NCBI GenBank assembly: GCA_036824505.1
Contig: DAITAA010000002.1
Span: forward strand, 1-64,000
Length of the DNA stretch: 64,000 bases
Direction: 5' to 3'
Source: SCUD01 sp036824505
GTDB lineage: Bacteria > Pseudomonadota > Gammaproteobacteria > Steroidobacterales > Steroidobacteraceae
Of the stretch, positions 54,275 through 60,936 are shown piece after piece; the first letter of the stretch is position 1; each line of letters opens with the position of its first letter. A model generated the notes under the pieces. That model was not told the DNA's origin. It saw only the letters and a program-made list of their open reading frames with translations, and made no database searches. A program made the translations under genes and the position numbers.

Positions 54275-54676
54275 ATGGAATTCGTAATTGGAGTCGCCGC
54301 TGCTACTGCAGTTGGATTATTCGCCACTGTGATTGGCTTCGACAAGGAGCGCAGCTTCTACCCAGTTGTGTTGATTGTCATTGCCACCTTATACCTGCTA
54401 TTTGCGGCGATGGCCGGGTCCACAGATTCCCTTGTCGCGGAGGCCATTCCTGCACTCGTGTTTGTGGCGATGGCTGCGCTTGGGTTCCGGAAGACTCCAT
54501 GGCTCGTGGTCGCCGGCCTGGCACTTCACGGAGTTTTCGATTTCTTTCATCACGCAGTGATAGCGAACCCCGGTGTCCCTGTATGGTGGCCGGGTTGGTG
54601 TCTTGCCTACGATGTCGGTGCCGCTGCCTACCTAGCCGCGCTGATTGTTATTCGGAGGACTTCGCATGCGGCCTGA
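54275..54676 (+). CDS. Hypothetical membrane protein (cassette B)
   Basis: A 133-residue protein with four hydrophobic segments and no motif I recognise except LHGVFDFFHHAVIANPGVPVWW, which is reminiscent of small DUF-type membrane proteins. It starts 41 bases after the methyltransferase gene with no complete attC between them. Its stop codon lies inside the attC relic core GCCTGAC (54671-54677), so it once was the last gene before an attC. Confidence 0.7.
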   Translation: MEFVIGVAAATAVGLFATVIGFDKERSFYPVVLIVIATLYLLFAAMAGSTDSLVAEAIPALVFVAMAALGFRKTPWLVVAGLALHGVFDFFHHAVIANPGVPVWWPGWCLAYDVGAAAYLAALIVIRRTSHAA

Positions 54677-54720
54677 CCATGCGCTGCAGCGAACCCGGCC
54701 CTCGCGTCGCACTTGCATCG
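54671..54720 (+). other. attC relic, left half only
   Basis: GCCTGACCATGCGCTGCAGCG matches the first part of attC 2 (GCCTGACTATGCGATGCAGCG) with two differences; the next 25 bases (to CACTTGCATCG) still resemble it loosely. The right half and the GTTAG core are missing. This marks a decayed cassette junction, so the genes up to 55328 are a fused cassette. Confidence 0.65.
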
Positions 54721-54741
54721 CTGTATCCGTGTGGATACACT
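54713..54741 (+). promoter_or_regulatory. Promoter with inverted repeat for the cassette B toxin-antitoxin module
   Basis: TTGCAT (54713-54718) and TACACT (54736-54741) have a 17-base spacer. The inverted repeat TGTATCC (54722-54728) / GGATACA (54733-54739) lies across the spacer and -10. The toxin GTG follows six bases after the -10. The layout is the same as at 53589-53617. Confidence 0.72.
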
Positions 54742-54747
54742 CGGTAT

Positions 54748-55041
54748 GTGTATCAGGTTCAGCGAACCGAGGTCTTCTCCAGGTGGTTGGCTGGGCTGCG
54801 AGACGCGAAGGGTACGGCCCGGATCCTGGCTCGGCTGGATTCAGTACGACTCGGCAATTTGGGTAACAGCAAAAACCTCGGTGGCGGGCTTCATGAGATA
54901 CGGATATTTGCCGGCCCCGGTTACCGCCTCTACTTCGCGCCGCGCGGGGAGATTGTGATTATCTTGCTGTGTGGTGGCGATGAATCATCTCAGCAACGAG
55001 ACATTGCGCGGGCCAGGCGCCTGCTCGCGGAATTGGAGTGA
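54748..55041 (+). CDS. RelE/HigB-type addiction module toxin (cassette B)
   Basis: A 97-residue toxin: YQVQRTEVFSRWLAGL at the start, the ILARLDSVRLGNLGN segment, ELRIFAGPGYRLYF-like (here EIRIFAGPGYRLYFAPRG) and IILLCGGDESSQQRDI. This is the typical killer protein of the HigB2/RelE group. GTG at 54748 gives the standard N-terminus and is six bases from the -10 box, again suggesting a leaderless message. The antitoxin gene follows after five bases. Confidence 0.87.
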   Translation: MYQVQRTEVFSRWLAGLRDAKGTARILARLDSVRLGNLGNSKNLGGGLHEIRIFAGPGYRLYFAPRGEIVIILLCGGDESSQQRDIARARRLLAELE

Positions 55042-55046
55042 TAACC

Positions 55047-55328
55047 ATGGCCAAGCTCAAAGAATTTGATCCTAGCGCCTACCTCACCAACGACGAGGTG
55101 GTCGCGGAATACCTCACCGCTGCGCTCGAGGACCCCAATCCTGACGTCTTCCTTGCGGCGGTCGGAAACGTCGCCAAAGCGCGTGGCATGAGCAGCATTG
55201 CCGAAGAGTCCGGTCTCGGTCGGGAAAGCCTCTACAAAGCGCTGACCCCAGGAGCCAAGCCCCGCTACGAGACGGTACTCAAGGTGTTGCAGAGTCTGGG
55301 CGTCAAACTCACAGTCTCTGCGGCCTGA
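55047..55328 (+). CDS. HigA-type antitoxin (addiction module antidote), cassette B
   Basis: A 93-residue antidote protein: FDPSAYLTNDEVVAEYLTAAL at residues 6-26, then a helix-turn-helix with ARGMSSIAEESGLGRESLYKAL, and the ending GVKLTVSAA. TTGGAG precedes the ATG. The stop is inside the R'' core of attC 2. Unlike cassette A, this module is read in the array direction. Confidence 0.88.
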   Translation: MAKLKEFDPSAYLTNDEVVAEYLTAALEDPNPDVFLAAVGNVAKARGMSSIAEESGLGRESLYKALTPGAKPRYETVLKVLQSLGVKLTVSAA

Positions 55329-55445
55329 CTATGCGATGCAGCGGTCGTCGTCACGCCGCTTGCAGGGACTGCAAGCAAGGCCCGCATTGTTGAATCAGCA
55401 AGCGGCGCGCCGAGCGCGCGCCGCCGCTGATCGCGGACGTTAGTC
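55323..55445 (+). other. attC site 2 (123 bp)
   Basis: R'' is GCCTGAC (55323-55329), one base off the RYYYAAC consensus, and R' is GTTAGTC (55439-55445). The arms are closely similar to attC 1 and 4 (ATGCGATGCAGCGGTC...CACGCCGCTTGC and AGCAAGCGGCGCGCC...GCCGCTGATCGC). Confidence 0.85.
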
Positions 55446-55460
55446 TGACACGAGCAGCAA

Positions 55461-55859
55461 ATGAAACTTTCGACGCGATACGGGCTTGTTGGGATCGGAG
55501 CATTGGGAGCTCTGAGCCTCGTACATTGGGGCCGCAAGTCTCAGTACGGCGGAGCCGAGATCGCTCACTACTTGATGGGAGTGCTGCCGAACGTGGCAGC
55601 CGCTATAGCCATCCCATTCGTCTTGCTCAGCATCTGGGCGGATCAGAACCAAAATGCTTCCTATGCAGATGCACGTCGAAGCTTTGTCGTCATTATGCTA
55701 GCTGCAGGGTTCGGGCTCATCGCGTGGGAGTTCATACAGCAGTCTAGCCGCACTCTGGTTTACGACACCCACGACATTGGTGCAACCATCCTGGGGCTTG
55801 GCTTGGGGTATCTTCTATTCACTCTGACAACTCCCAAAACCAATGACACAGCAGCCTAA
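55461..55859 (+). CDS. Hypothetical membrane protein (cassette C)
   Basis: A 132-residue protein with four hydrophobic segments (about residues 8-24, 34-58, 74-91 and 105-122). No motif I recognise; RTLVYDTHDIGATILGLGLG near the end resembles VanZ-like or DUF2238-like small membrane proteins only loosely. It starts 15 bases after the attC 2 core and its stop is in the attC 3 R'' core. Confidence 0.7.
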   Translation: MKLSTRYGLVGIGALGALSLVHWGRKSQYGGAEIAHYLMGVLPNVAAAIAIPFVLLSIWADQNQNASYADARRSFVVIMLAAGFGLIAWEFIQQSSRTLVYDTHDIGATILGLGLGYLLFTLTTPKTNDTAA

Positions 55860-55913
55860 CAATTCATTCAAGCCGACGCCGCTTAGCGGCGCGGCTTAAT
55901 TCAGGCGTTAAGC
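55854..55913 (+). other. attC site 3 (60 bp, different family)
   Basis: A compact site with R'' GCCTAAC (55854-55860), R' GTTAAGC (55907-55913), and complementary arms AATTCATTCAAGCCGACGCC and GGCGCGGCTTAATTCAGGC. This is the form seen in short mobile-integron attC sites, unlike the 103-130 bp GC-rich sites around it, so cassette C probably came from elsewhere. Confidence 0.9.
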
Positions 55914-55951
55914 GGCAATGATGCCTCGCAAGTCACCGATGTAGAAACGCA

Positions 55952-57577
55952 ATGAAGCGGCCCAACATTGGAACGGAGTGCGTGCAGACTCGAAAGATGC
56001 TTGTCGTTTCTGCGAAGTGGATTGCCTGTAGCGTAGCTCTCCTCGTGATTGCTTGTACGACTTCCGCCCAGCGCGCTGGACAAGCACCTGCAGCCGAGGC
56101 GTCTCACGCGCGCGAAGCGACGCCGAGCCACACCGAGGCAACACGACAGCGCTTCCTCGACATGTGGGCCCGGTCCTATTTTCCGGGACGCACCGGCCAG
56201 CTATTGATCGTGCCGCGCGAAGGCGACTTCATCACGCGACCCGACCCGGATGTCCCTTACATGCACGGCTCGCCCTGGGCATATGACGTCGCGATCCCGC
56301 TGATGTTTGTAGGCCCGGCGGTCAAGGTCGGAACGTATTCCATGCCGGCCGTGCAGCAGGACCTGGCACCGACACTCGCGGCTGCGCTTGGCGTGCATAT
56401 GCCGCCAACGTCGACTGGCCGCGTATTGCCCGTCCTGCAGACGGGTATGGCTCCACCGCGGGTGGTCGTGCTGATCGTTCTCGATGGCATGCGTCGCGAC
56501 TACTTCGATCGGTACGCGACGCTCATGCCAGCGCTCACGGCACTGCGGCAGCGTGGGGCCTGGTTCACCCAGGCGCAGCTCAATATTCTTCCGTCGAATA
56601 CCGCGGTGGGGCACTCGACCATTGCCACTGGAACCGATCCCGCCGTCCATGGGGTAACCGGTAATAATGTGTACGATCGCATCGGCTGCGTGCGTCACGA
56701 GATGTTCGCCGGAGCCGTGCCCGGGGACTTGATGGCGTTGACGTTGGCCGATGTTTGGCAATTTGCGACATCGGGTCGCGCGATCATACTGGCACAGGGC
56801 AGCATCGACCGCGCCGCCATCCCACTCGCGGGGCATGGAGCGTGTCAATTGAACGGAGTGCCGGTCACGCTTGCCGGCTACGACCAGCGGACGGGGACCT
56901 GGAGCGCGAATCCCCAATGTTACCGTCTGCCCGCGTACCTTAAGGACGTCAACGCGAGCGCACTATGGGCAGGCGATGCCGAGTGGATGCATCACAAGAT
57001 CGACACCCCTGCCGCCGTGCGCTACTCAGCGCTCTTTCCCGCGTTCGAAGCCGACGCGATGGTCGCCATGATCGAGCACGAGCCCGTCGGCGAAGACGGC
57101 GTTGCAGATCTCATTCTGCTCAACTACAAGGGTGCCGATTTCGTGGGACACAAGTACGGACCGGATTCGCAGGAACTGCGAGTTACCCTCGGCGAGATGG
57201 ATCGTCACCTGGCGTGGGTTCTCGGCGCGCTGGAGAAAAAGGTCGGCAACGACTACCTGCTTGCCGTGACTGCAGATCACGGCATGCCGTCCGAACCGTC
57301 CTCAGCGGACCGCCGGCATTACGCGCCATCGATCATGGATCTCCTGAACAATGAGTTCGATCCCGAAGGAAAACAGCTCGTGACCGCCTTCGAATCGGAA
57401 AATCTCCAGATCTTTATCGATGAAGACCGCCTGTCGAAACTTGGCTTGACGTTGCCCGACCTCGCCAGGTTCCTCAGGTCGCAGCCGTTCCTGTTCTGGG
57501 CGTTCACCAGTGACGAGGTGCGGCAGGCAGCTGGCCACTTTGGACGCGCAGATTCACCGAGACGACCGGAAGATTGA
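55952..57577 (+). CDS. Alkaline phosphatase/phosphodiesterase superfamily protein, circularly permuted motif order (cassette D)
   Basis: A 541-residue protein with a probable lipoprotein signal (VIACTTS) if started at ATG 55997; the first ATG is 55952. The catalytic core starts VVLIVLDGMRRDYFDRY with metal ligand D178, and has the nucleophile region LPSNTAVGHSTIATGT (Thr217), then KGADFVGHKYGP (D396, H400) and TADHGM (D442, H443). In relatives the last zinc histidine lies after this, in an HGSxxxYDxxVPxxFxG segment. Here that segment (HGSPWAYDVAIPLMFVG, H105) lies before the core, with the AP-TLAAALG helix that normally ends the protein. The order is therefore permuted. It is a large cassette gene; the substrate is unknown. 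Confidence 0.82.
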   Translation: MKRPNIGTECVQTRKMLVVSAKWIACSVALLVIACTTSAQRAGQAPAAEASHAREATPSHTEATRQRFLDMWARSYFPGRTGQLLIVPREGDFITRPDPDVPYMHGSPWAYDVAIPLMFVGPAVKVGTYSMPAVQQDLAPTLAAALGVHMPPTSTGRVLPVLQTGMAPPRVVVLIVLDGMRRDYFDRYATLMPALTALRQRGAWFTQAQLNILPSNTAVGHSTIATGTDPAVHGVTGNNVYDRIGCVRHEMFAGAVPGDLMALTLADVWQFATSGRAIILAQGSIDRAAIPLAGHGACQLNGVPVTLAGYDQRTGTWSANPQCYRLPAYLKDVNASALWAGDAEWMHHKIDTPAAVRYSALFPAFEADAMVAMIEHEPVGEDGVADLILLNYKGADFVGHKYGPDSQELRVTLGEMDRHLAWVLGALEKKVGNDYLLAVTADHGMPSEPSSADRRHYAPSIMDLLNNEFDPEGKQLVTAFESENLQIFIDEDRLSKLGLTLPDLARFLRSQPFLFWAFTSDEVRQAAGHFGRADSPRRPED

Positions 57578-57635
57578 CGACGAACGTGTGGAGTATCTGC
57601 GATCTCAAAGAGACACATTGTGTCAGCTCGATCGG

Positions 57636-57738
57636 GCCTAACTATGCGATACAGCGGTCATCGCTTGTCGTCACGCCGCTTGCACGGGCAGCGGGTGGCG
57701 CGCCGACCGCGCGCCGCCGCTGATCGCGAGCGTTAGAC
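57636..57738 (+). other. attC site 4 (103 bp)
   Basis: R'' GCCTAAC (57636-57642) and R' GTTAGAC (57732-57738) bound arms nearly identical to attC 1 and 2 (TATGCGATACAGCGGTC...CACGCCGCTTGC and GGCGCGCCGACCGCGCGCCGCCGCTGATCGCGAGC), with a shorter middle. It closes the phosphatase cassette. Confidence 0.88.
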
Positions 57739-57775
57739 GCCAAAGGCTGCGCGACCTACCGTTTCAGGAGCGTCC

Positions 57776-58174
57776 ATGAGCGTGCATCCGCTAGAAGCCT
57801 GGCATCAACTGGTTCGCAGCCAGGATCCGGCTGGTCTCGACGCATTGCTGTCCGAAGAAGTGGTCTTCTACTCACCTGTGGTTCATACACCGCAGCGAGG
57901 AAAGGCAGTCGCCTCCTTGTATCTGAATGCAGCCTTTCGCGTCTTCTTCAATCCAAGCTTTCGCTATGTTCGCGAGGTCGCCGGTCCCTCGGACGCCGTG
58001 TTGGAGTTCGAAACCCAGATCGATGGGGTCCTGGTCAACGGGGTCGACATGATCAAGTGGAACACGCAGGGTCAGATCACAGAGTTCAAGGTCATGCTCA
58101 GGCCGTTGAAGGCCATCAACCTCATCCATCAGCGAATGGCGGCAATGCTCCAGTCCAGCCAGCGACCGGCTTGA
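57776..58174 (+). CDS. SnoaL/NTF2-like protein (cassette E)
   Basis: A 132-residue protein of NTF2-like fold: PLEAWHQLVRSQDPAGLDALL at the N-terminus, then VFYSPVVHTPQRGKA and a strand-rich second half including MIKWNTQGQITEFKVMLRP. Relatives include polyketide cyclases and small-ligand binders. It begins 37 bases after the attC 4 core. No attC is recognisable downstream before the converging VWA gene at 58213, so the array probably ends here with its last attC lost. Confidence 0.8.
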   Translation: MSVHPLEAWHQLVRSQDPAGLDALLSEEVVFYSPVVHTPQRGKAVASLYLNAAFRVFFNPSFRYVREVAGPSDAVLEFETQIDGVLVNGVDMIKWNTQGQITEFKVMLRPLKAINLIHQRMAAMLQSSQRPA

Positions 58175-58212
58175 CGCCCAAGCCTGCACTACGCTCGCGC
58201 AGACGTTGGTTC

Positions 58213-59388
58213 TTATTGCAACGACTTCATCGCTCGATCGAGCCCGTCCAGTGTCAACGGAAACATACGATCCTCAAATAACTCCCGGGTGATCTTCACC
58301 GACGGAGTCCAGTCCCAGCGTTCACGTGGCTCGGGGTTGAGCCACACGTGGTGCGGATAACTCGACAGCAGCCGGCGCATCCACGCGCTGCCTGGCTCCT
58401 CATTCCAATGCTCGATGCTGCCGCCCGGCTGCACGATCTCGTAGGGACTCATGGTCGCGTCGCCGACCACCACGAGCTTGTAATCGCGGCCATAGGTGCG
58501 CATGACTTCGACGGTCTGCGTGCGCTCCGCGTGGCGACGCCGGTTGTCCTTCCACACCGACTCGTAGACGAAATTGTGGAAATAGAAATACTCGAGGTGC
58601 TTGAACTCGCTGCGTGCCGCGGAGAATAGTTCCTCGCAGATCCGCACGTGATCATCCATCGACCCGCCGACGTCGAGGAACAGCAGTACCTTGATCGCAT
58701 TGTGCCGCTCAGGAATCATGCGGAGATCGAGCAAGCCAGCGCGGCGCGCGGTCGAATCGATTGTGCTGTCGAGGTCGAGCTGTTCGGCGGCGCCCTGGCG
58801 CGCGAAGCGGCGCAGCCGTCGCAGCGCCAGCTTGACATTGCGCGTGCCGAGCCCAATCGAGTCGTCCAGATTCGCGAACTCCCGGCGGTCCCAGACCTTG
58901 ACCGCGCGACGGTTTCGCGAGCCCTGCTGGCCGATGCGCACGCCCTCGGGATTGTAGCCATCGGCCCCGAATGGCGAGGTTCCGCCGGTGCCGATCCACT
59001 TGCTGCCGCCCTCATGCCGGGCACGCTGCTCCGCGAGCCGGCGACGCAGCGTCTCCATCAGCGCGTCCCAGCCGCCGAGCGCGGCGATTCGCGCCTTGTC
59101 CTCGTGCGAAAGCGAGAGTTCCAGGTTCTTTCGCATCCAGTCGGCGGGAATTTCGGCCATCACCGCTTCGAATGCCTGCTCGATGCCCCGAAAATGCGCG
59201 CCGAACACCTGGTCGAAGCGGTCGAAGTGGCGCTCGTCCTTGACGAGCACCGTGCGGGCCAGCCAGTAGAAATCGTCCACCGACAATCCGATCAGGCGCG
59301 CCTGCAGTCCCTCGAGCAGCGCCAGGAATTCGGTGATGGACACCGGCACGCCGGCGGCGCGCAGCATCATGAAGAAGCGGATCAGCAT
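58213..59388 (-). CDS. VWA-domain protein, CoxE-like
   Basis: A 391-residue protein. The N-terminal half is helical (VSITEFLALLEGLQARLIGL, then WLARTVLVKDERHFDRFDQV). The C-terminal von Willebrand A domain has the metal-site motif DVGGSMDD near residue 237, where D-x-S-x-S is usual. GDATMSPYEI is the second metal loop. CoxE-like proteins pair with MoxR ATPases as chaperones inserting metals or maturing oxidoreductases. The MoxR gene lies 17 bases upstream on the same strand. The client enzyme is not visible here. Confidence 0.87.
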   Translation of the reverse strand: MLIRFFMMLRAAGVPVSITEFLALLEGLQARLIGLSVDDFYWLARTVLVKDERHFDRFDQVFGAHFRGIEQAFEAVMAEIPADWMRKNLELSLSHEDKARIAALGGWDALMETLRRRLAEQRARHEGGSKWIGTGGTSPFGADGYNPEGVRIGQQGSRNRRAVKVWDRREFANLDDSIGLGTRNVKLALRRLRRFARQGAAEQLDLDSTIDSTARRAGLLDLRMIPERHNAIKVLLFLDVGGSMDDHVRICEELFSAARSEFKHLEYFYFHNFVYESVWKDNRRRHAERTQTVEVMRTYGRDYKLVVVGDATMSPYEIVQPGGSIEHWNEEPGSAWMRRLLSSYPHHVWLNPEPRERWDWTPSVKITRELFEDRMFPLTLDGLDRAMKSLQ

Positions 59389-59405
59389 CGGCCGCCCGCG
59401 CTGCG

Positions 59406-60257
59406 TCAGCCGGGCCGGCCGGCCCGCCGATTCAGGAACAAGAGCTGCTCGAACAGGTGCACGTCCTGCTCGTTCTTCAGCAGCGCGCCGTAGAGCGGGG
59501 GAATGGAGACCTTGGGATCATCCGAGCGCAGTGCGTCCGGAGGTATGTCTTCCGCAAGCAGCAGCTTGATCCAGTCGAGCAGTTCGGAGGTCGAGGGCTT
59601 CTTCTTGAGGCCGGGCACTTCGCGGATCCGGTAAAAGGCGGTGAGCGCTTCCGCGAGCAGGTCCTTCTTGAGACCGGGGTAATGGACATCGACGATGGAC
59701 TCCATCGTCTCGCGATCCGGGAAGCGGATGTAGTGGAAGAAGCAGCGGCGCAGGAATGCGTCGGGCAGCTCCTTCTCGTTGTTGCTGGTGATGAATACGA
59801 TCGGGCGGTACCTGGCCTTCACCAGTTGCCGCGTTTCGTAGACGTAGAATTCCATGCGGTCGAGCTCGCGCAGCAGGTCGTTCGGGAACTCGATATCGGC
59901 CTTGTCGATCTCGTCGATCAGCAGCACTGCCTGATCATCGCTATCGAAGGCGCGCCACAACATGCCCGGCACGATGTAGTTGGCGATATCCTGCACTTTC
60001 GCATCGCCGAGCTGCGAATCGCGCAACCGCGAGACGGCGTCATATTCATAGAGGCCCTGCTGGGCCTTGCTCGTCGACTTGATGTGCCACTCGAAAAGCG
60101 GCCGGTCGAGCGCACGGGCGACTTCCTGTGCCAGCTGGGTCTTGCCCGTGCCTGGTTCGCCCTTGATCAGCAGCGGCCGCGCGAGGGTGACGGCCGCGTT
60201 GACCGCGAGCGTCAGCTCATCCGTCGCGACATAGCTGGCAGATCCGGTGAATCGCAA
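59406..60257 (-). CDS. MoxR-family AAA+ ATPase
   Basis: A 283-residue ATPase. Walker A is GEPGTGKTQ (residues 33-41), Walker B is AVLLIDEIDKAD, and sensor 1 is FITSNNEKELPDAFLRRC. The start is taken as TTG at 60257 with AGGAAA upstream; longer frames add residues unlike the family. It works with the CoxE-like protein downstream. The peroxiredoxin gene ends ten bases upstream, so all three may be one transcript. Confidence 0.88.
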   Translation of the reverse strand: MRFTGSASYVATDELTLAVNAAVTLARPLLIKGEPGTGKTQLAQEVARALDRPLFEWHIKSTSKAQQGLYEYDAVSRLRDSQLGDAKVQDIANYIVPGMLWRAFDSDDQAVLLIDEIDKADIEFPNDLLRELDRMEFYVYETRQLVKARYRPIVFITSNNEKELPDAFLRRCFFHYIRFPDRETMESIVDVHYPGLKKDLLAEALTAFYRIREVPGLKKKPSTSELLDWIKLLLAEDIPPDALRSDDPKVSIPPLYGALLKNEQDVHLFEQLLFLNRRAGRPG

Positions 60258-60267
60258 GACCGATTTC

Positions 60268-60825
60268 CTAATTGACCTCGGCAGTCGCGGCCTTGGCGGC
60301 CAGCTGCCGGAGGTCGGCCAGCACCAACTCTGCATGGCCCTTGGGATCGACGCTGACGTAGTGCTTGGCGATGCGGCCATCCGGATCAATGATGAATGTA
60401 TCGCGCCGCGCGCGCTCGATCATGCCCACGTACTTTTTCAGCGTACCGTAAGAAGTCGTAACTTTCTTGTCGACGTCCGCGAGGATCGGAAAGGGCAGGT
60501 TGTGCTCCTCGGAGAACGACTTGTGCGAATCCACCTTGTCGACGCTGACGCCGAGGATCACGGCGCCGAGGTCACGGTAGGCAAAGATGTTGTCGCGGAA
60601 CTCGCAAGCCTGCGTCGTGCAGCCCGGCGTGCTGTCCATCGGGTAGAAGTAAAGCACGACCCACTTGCCGCGGTAATCACCGAGGGCGCGCCATTTCCCG
60701 GTCTGGTCCTGCAGGCGGAATTTCGGGGCAGCGGCCCCGACTGCGGGCGACTCCTGCGCGACGGCCGCAGCGCCGAGCATCAGTGTGACGCAGGCAACGG
60801 CGGCGCTCTGCAACAAACGCATCAT
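60268..60825 (-). CDS. Peroxiredoxin (BCP/PrxQ type), secreted
   Basis: A 185-residue protein with a signal peptide ending AAVAQ-E. The thiol-peroxidase site is YPMDSTPGCTTQAC, with peroxidatic Cys69 and resolving Cys74 five residues on, as in BCP/PrxQ. GVSVDKVDSHKSFSEEHNL-P is the next family segment. It reduces hydroperoxides in the periplasm. The gene is divergent from the patatin gene across 111 bases that must hold both promoters. Confidence 0.93.
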   Translation of the reverse strand: MMRLLQSAAVACVTLMLGAAAVAQESPAVGAAAPKFRLQDQTGKWRALGDYRGKWVVLYFYPMDSTPGCTTQACEFRDNIFAYRDLGAVILGVSVDKVDSHKSFSEEHNLPFPILADVDKKVTTSYGTLKKYVGMIERARRDTFIIDPDGRIAKHYVSVDPKGHAELVLADLRQLAAKAATAEVN

Positions 60826-60936
60826 GGCGGTATCTCCGGTTCGGCCAATTCGGTCGCGCTACTTCTGGGGTGGCTGCGGGTAGCATAGTATCGCGGCCAC
60901 TAGCCAGAAGACCATGACGCGGCCCAAGGGTTCCCG

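Larger units (their letters stand above)
52926..58174. mobile_element. Integron gene-cassette array without integrase (CALIN)
   Basis: Four full attC sites (53631, 55323, 55854, 57636) plus one relic (54671) separate small genes, each beginning 13-39 bases after an attC end, as cassettes do. Each cassette begins GTTRRRY and ends with an inverse match RYYYAAC in the next attC. The first cassette shows perfect agreement: GTTAGAT at 52926 and ATCTAAC at 53631. No integron integrase or clear attI is visible in the window. Three attC sites are close relatives of each other (host-type), one is different. GC is lower than in the flanking chromosome. Confidence 0.88.

Noticed and set aside
58175..58212. 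Possible terminal attC after cassette E (GTTGGTT at about 58204)
   Set aside because: No R'' core and no complementary arm can be found, so I do not call an attC.
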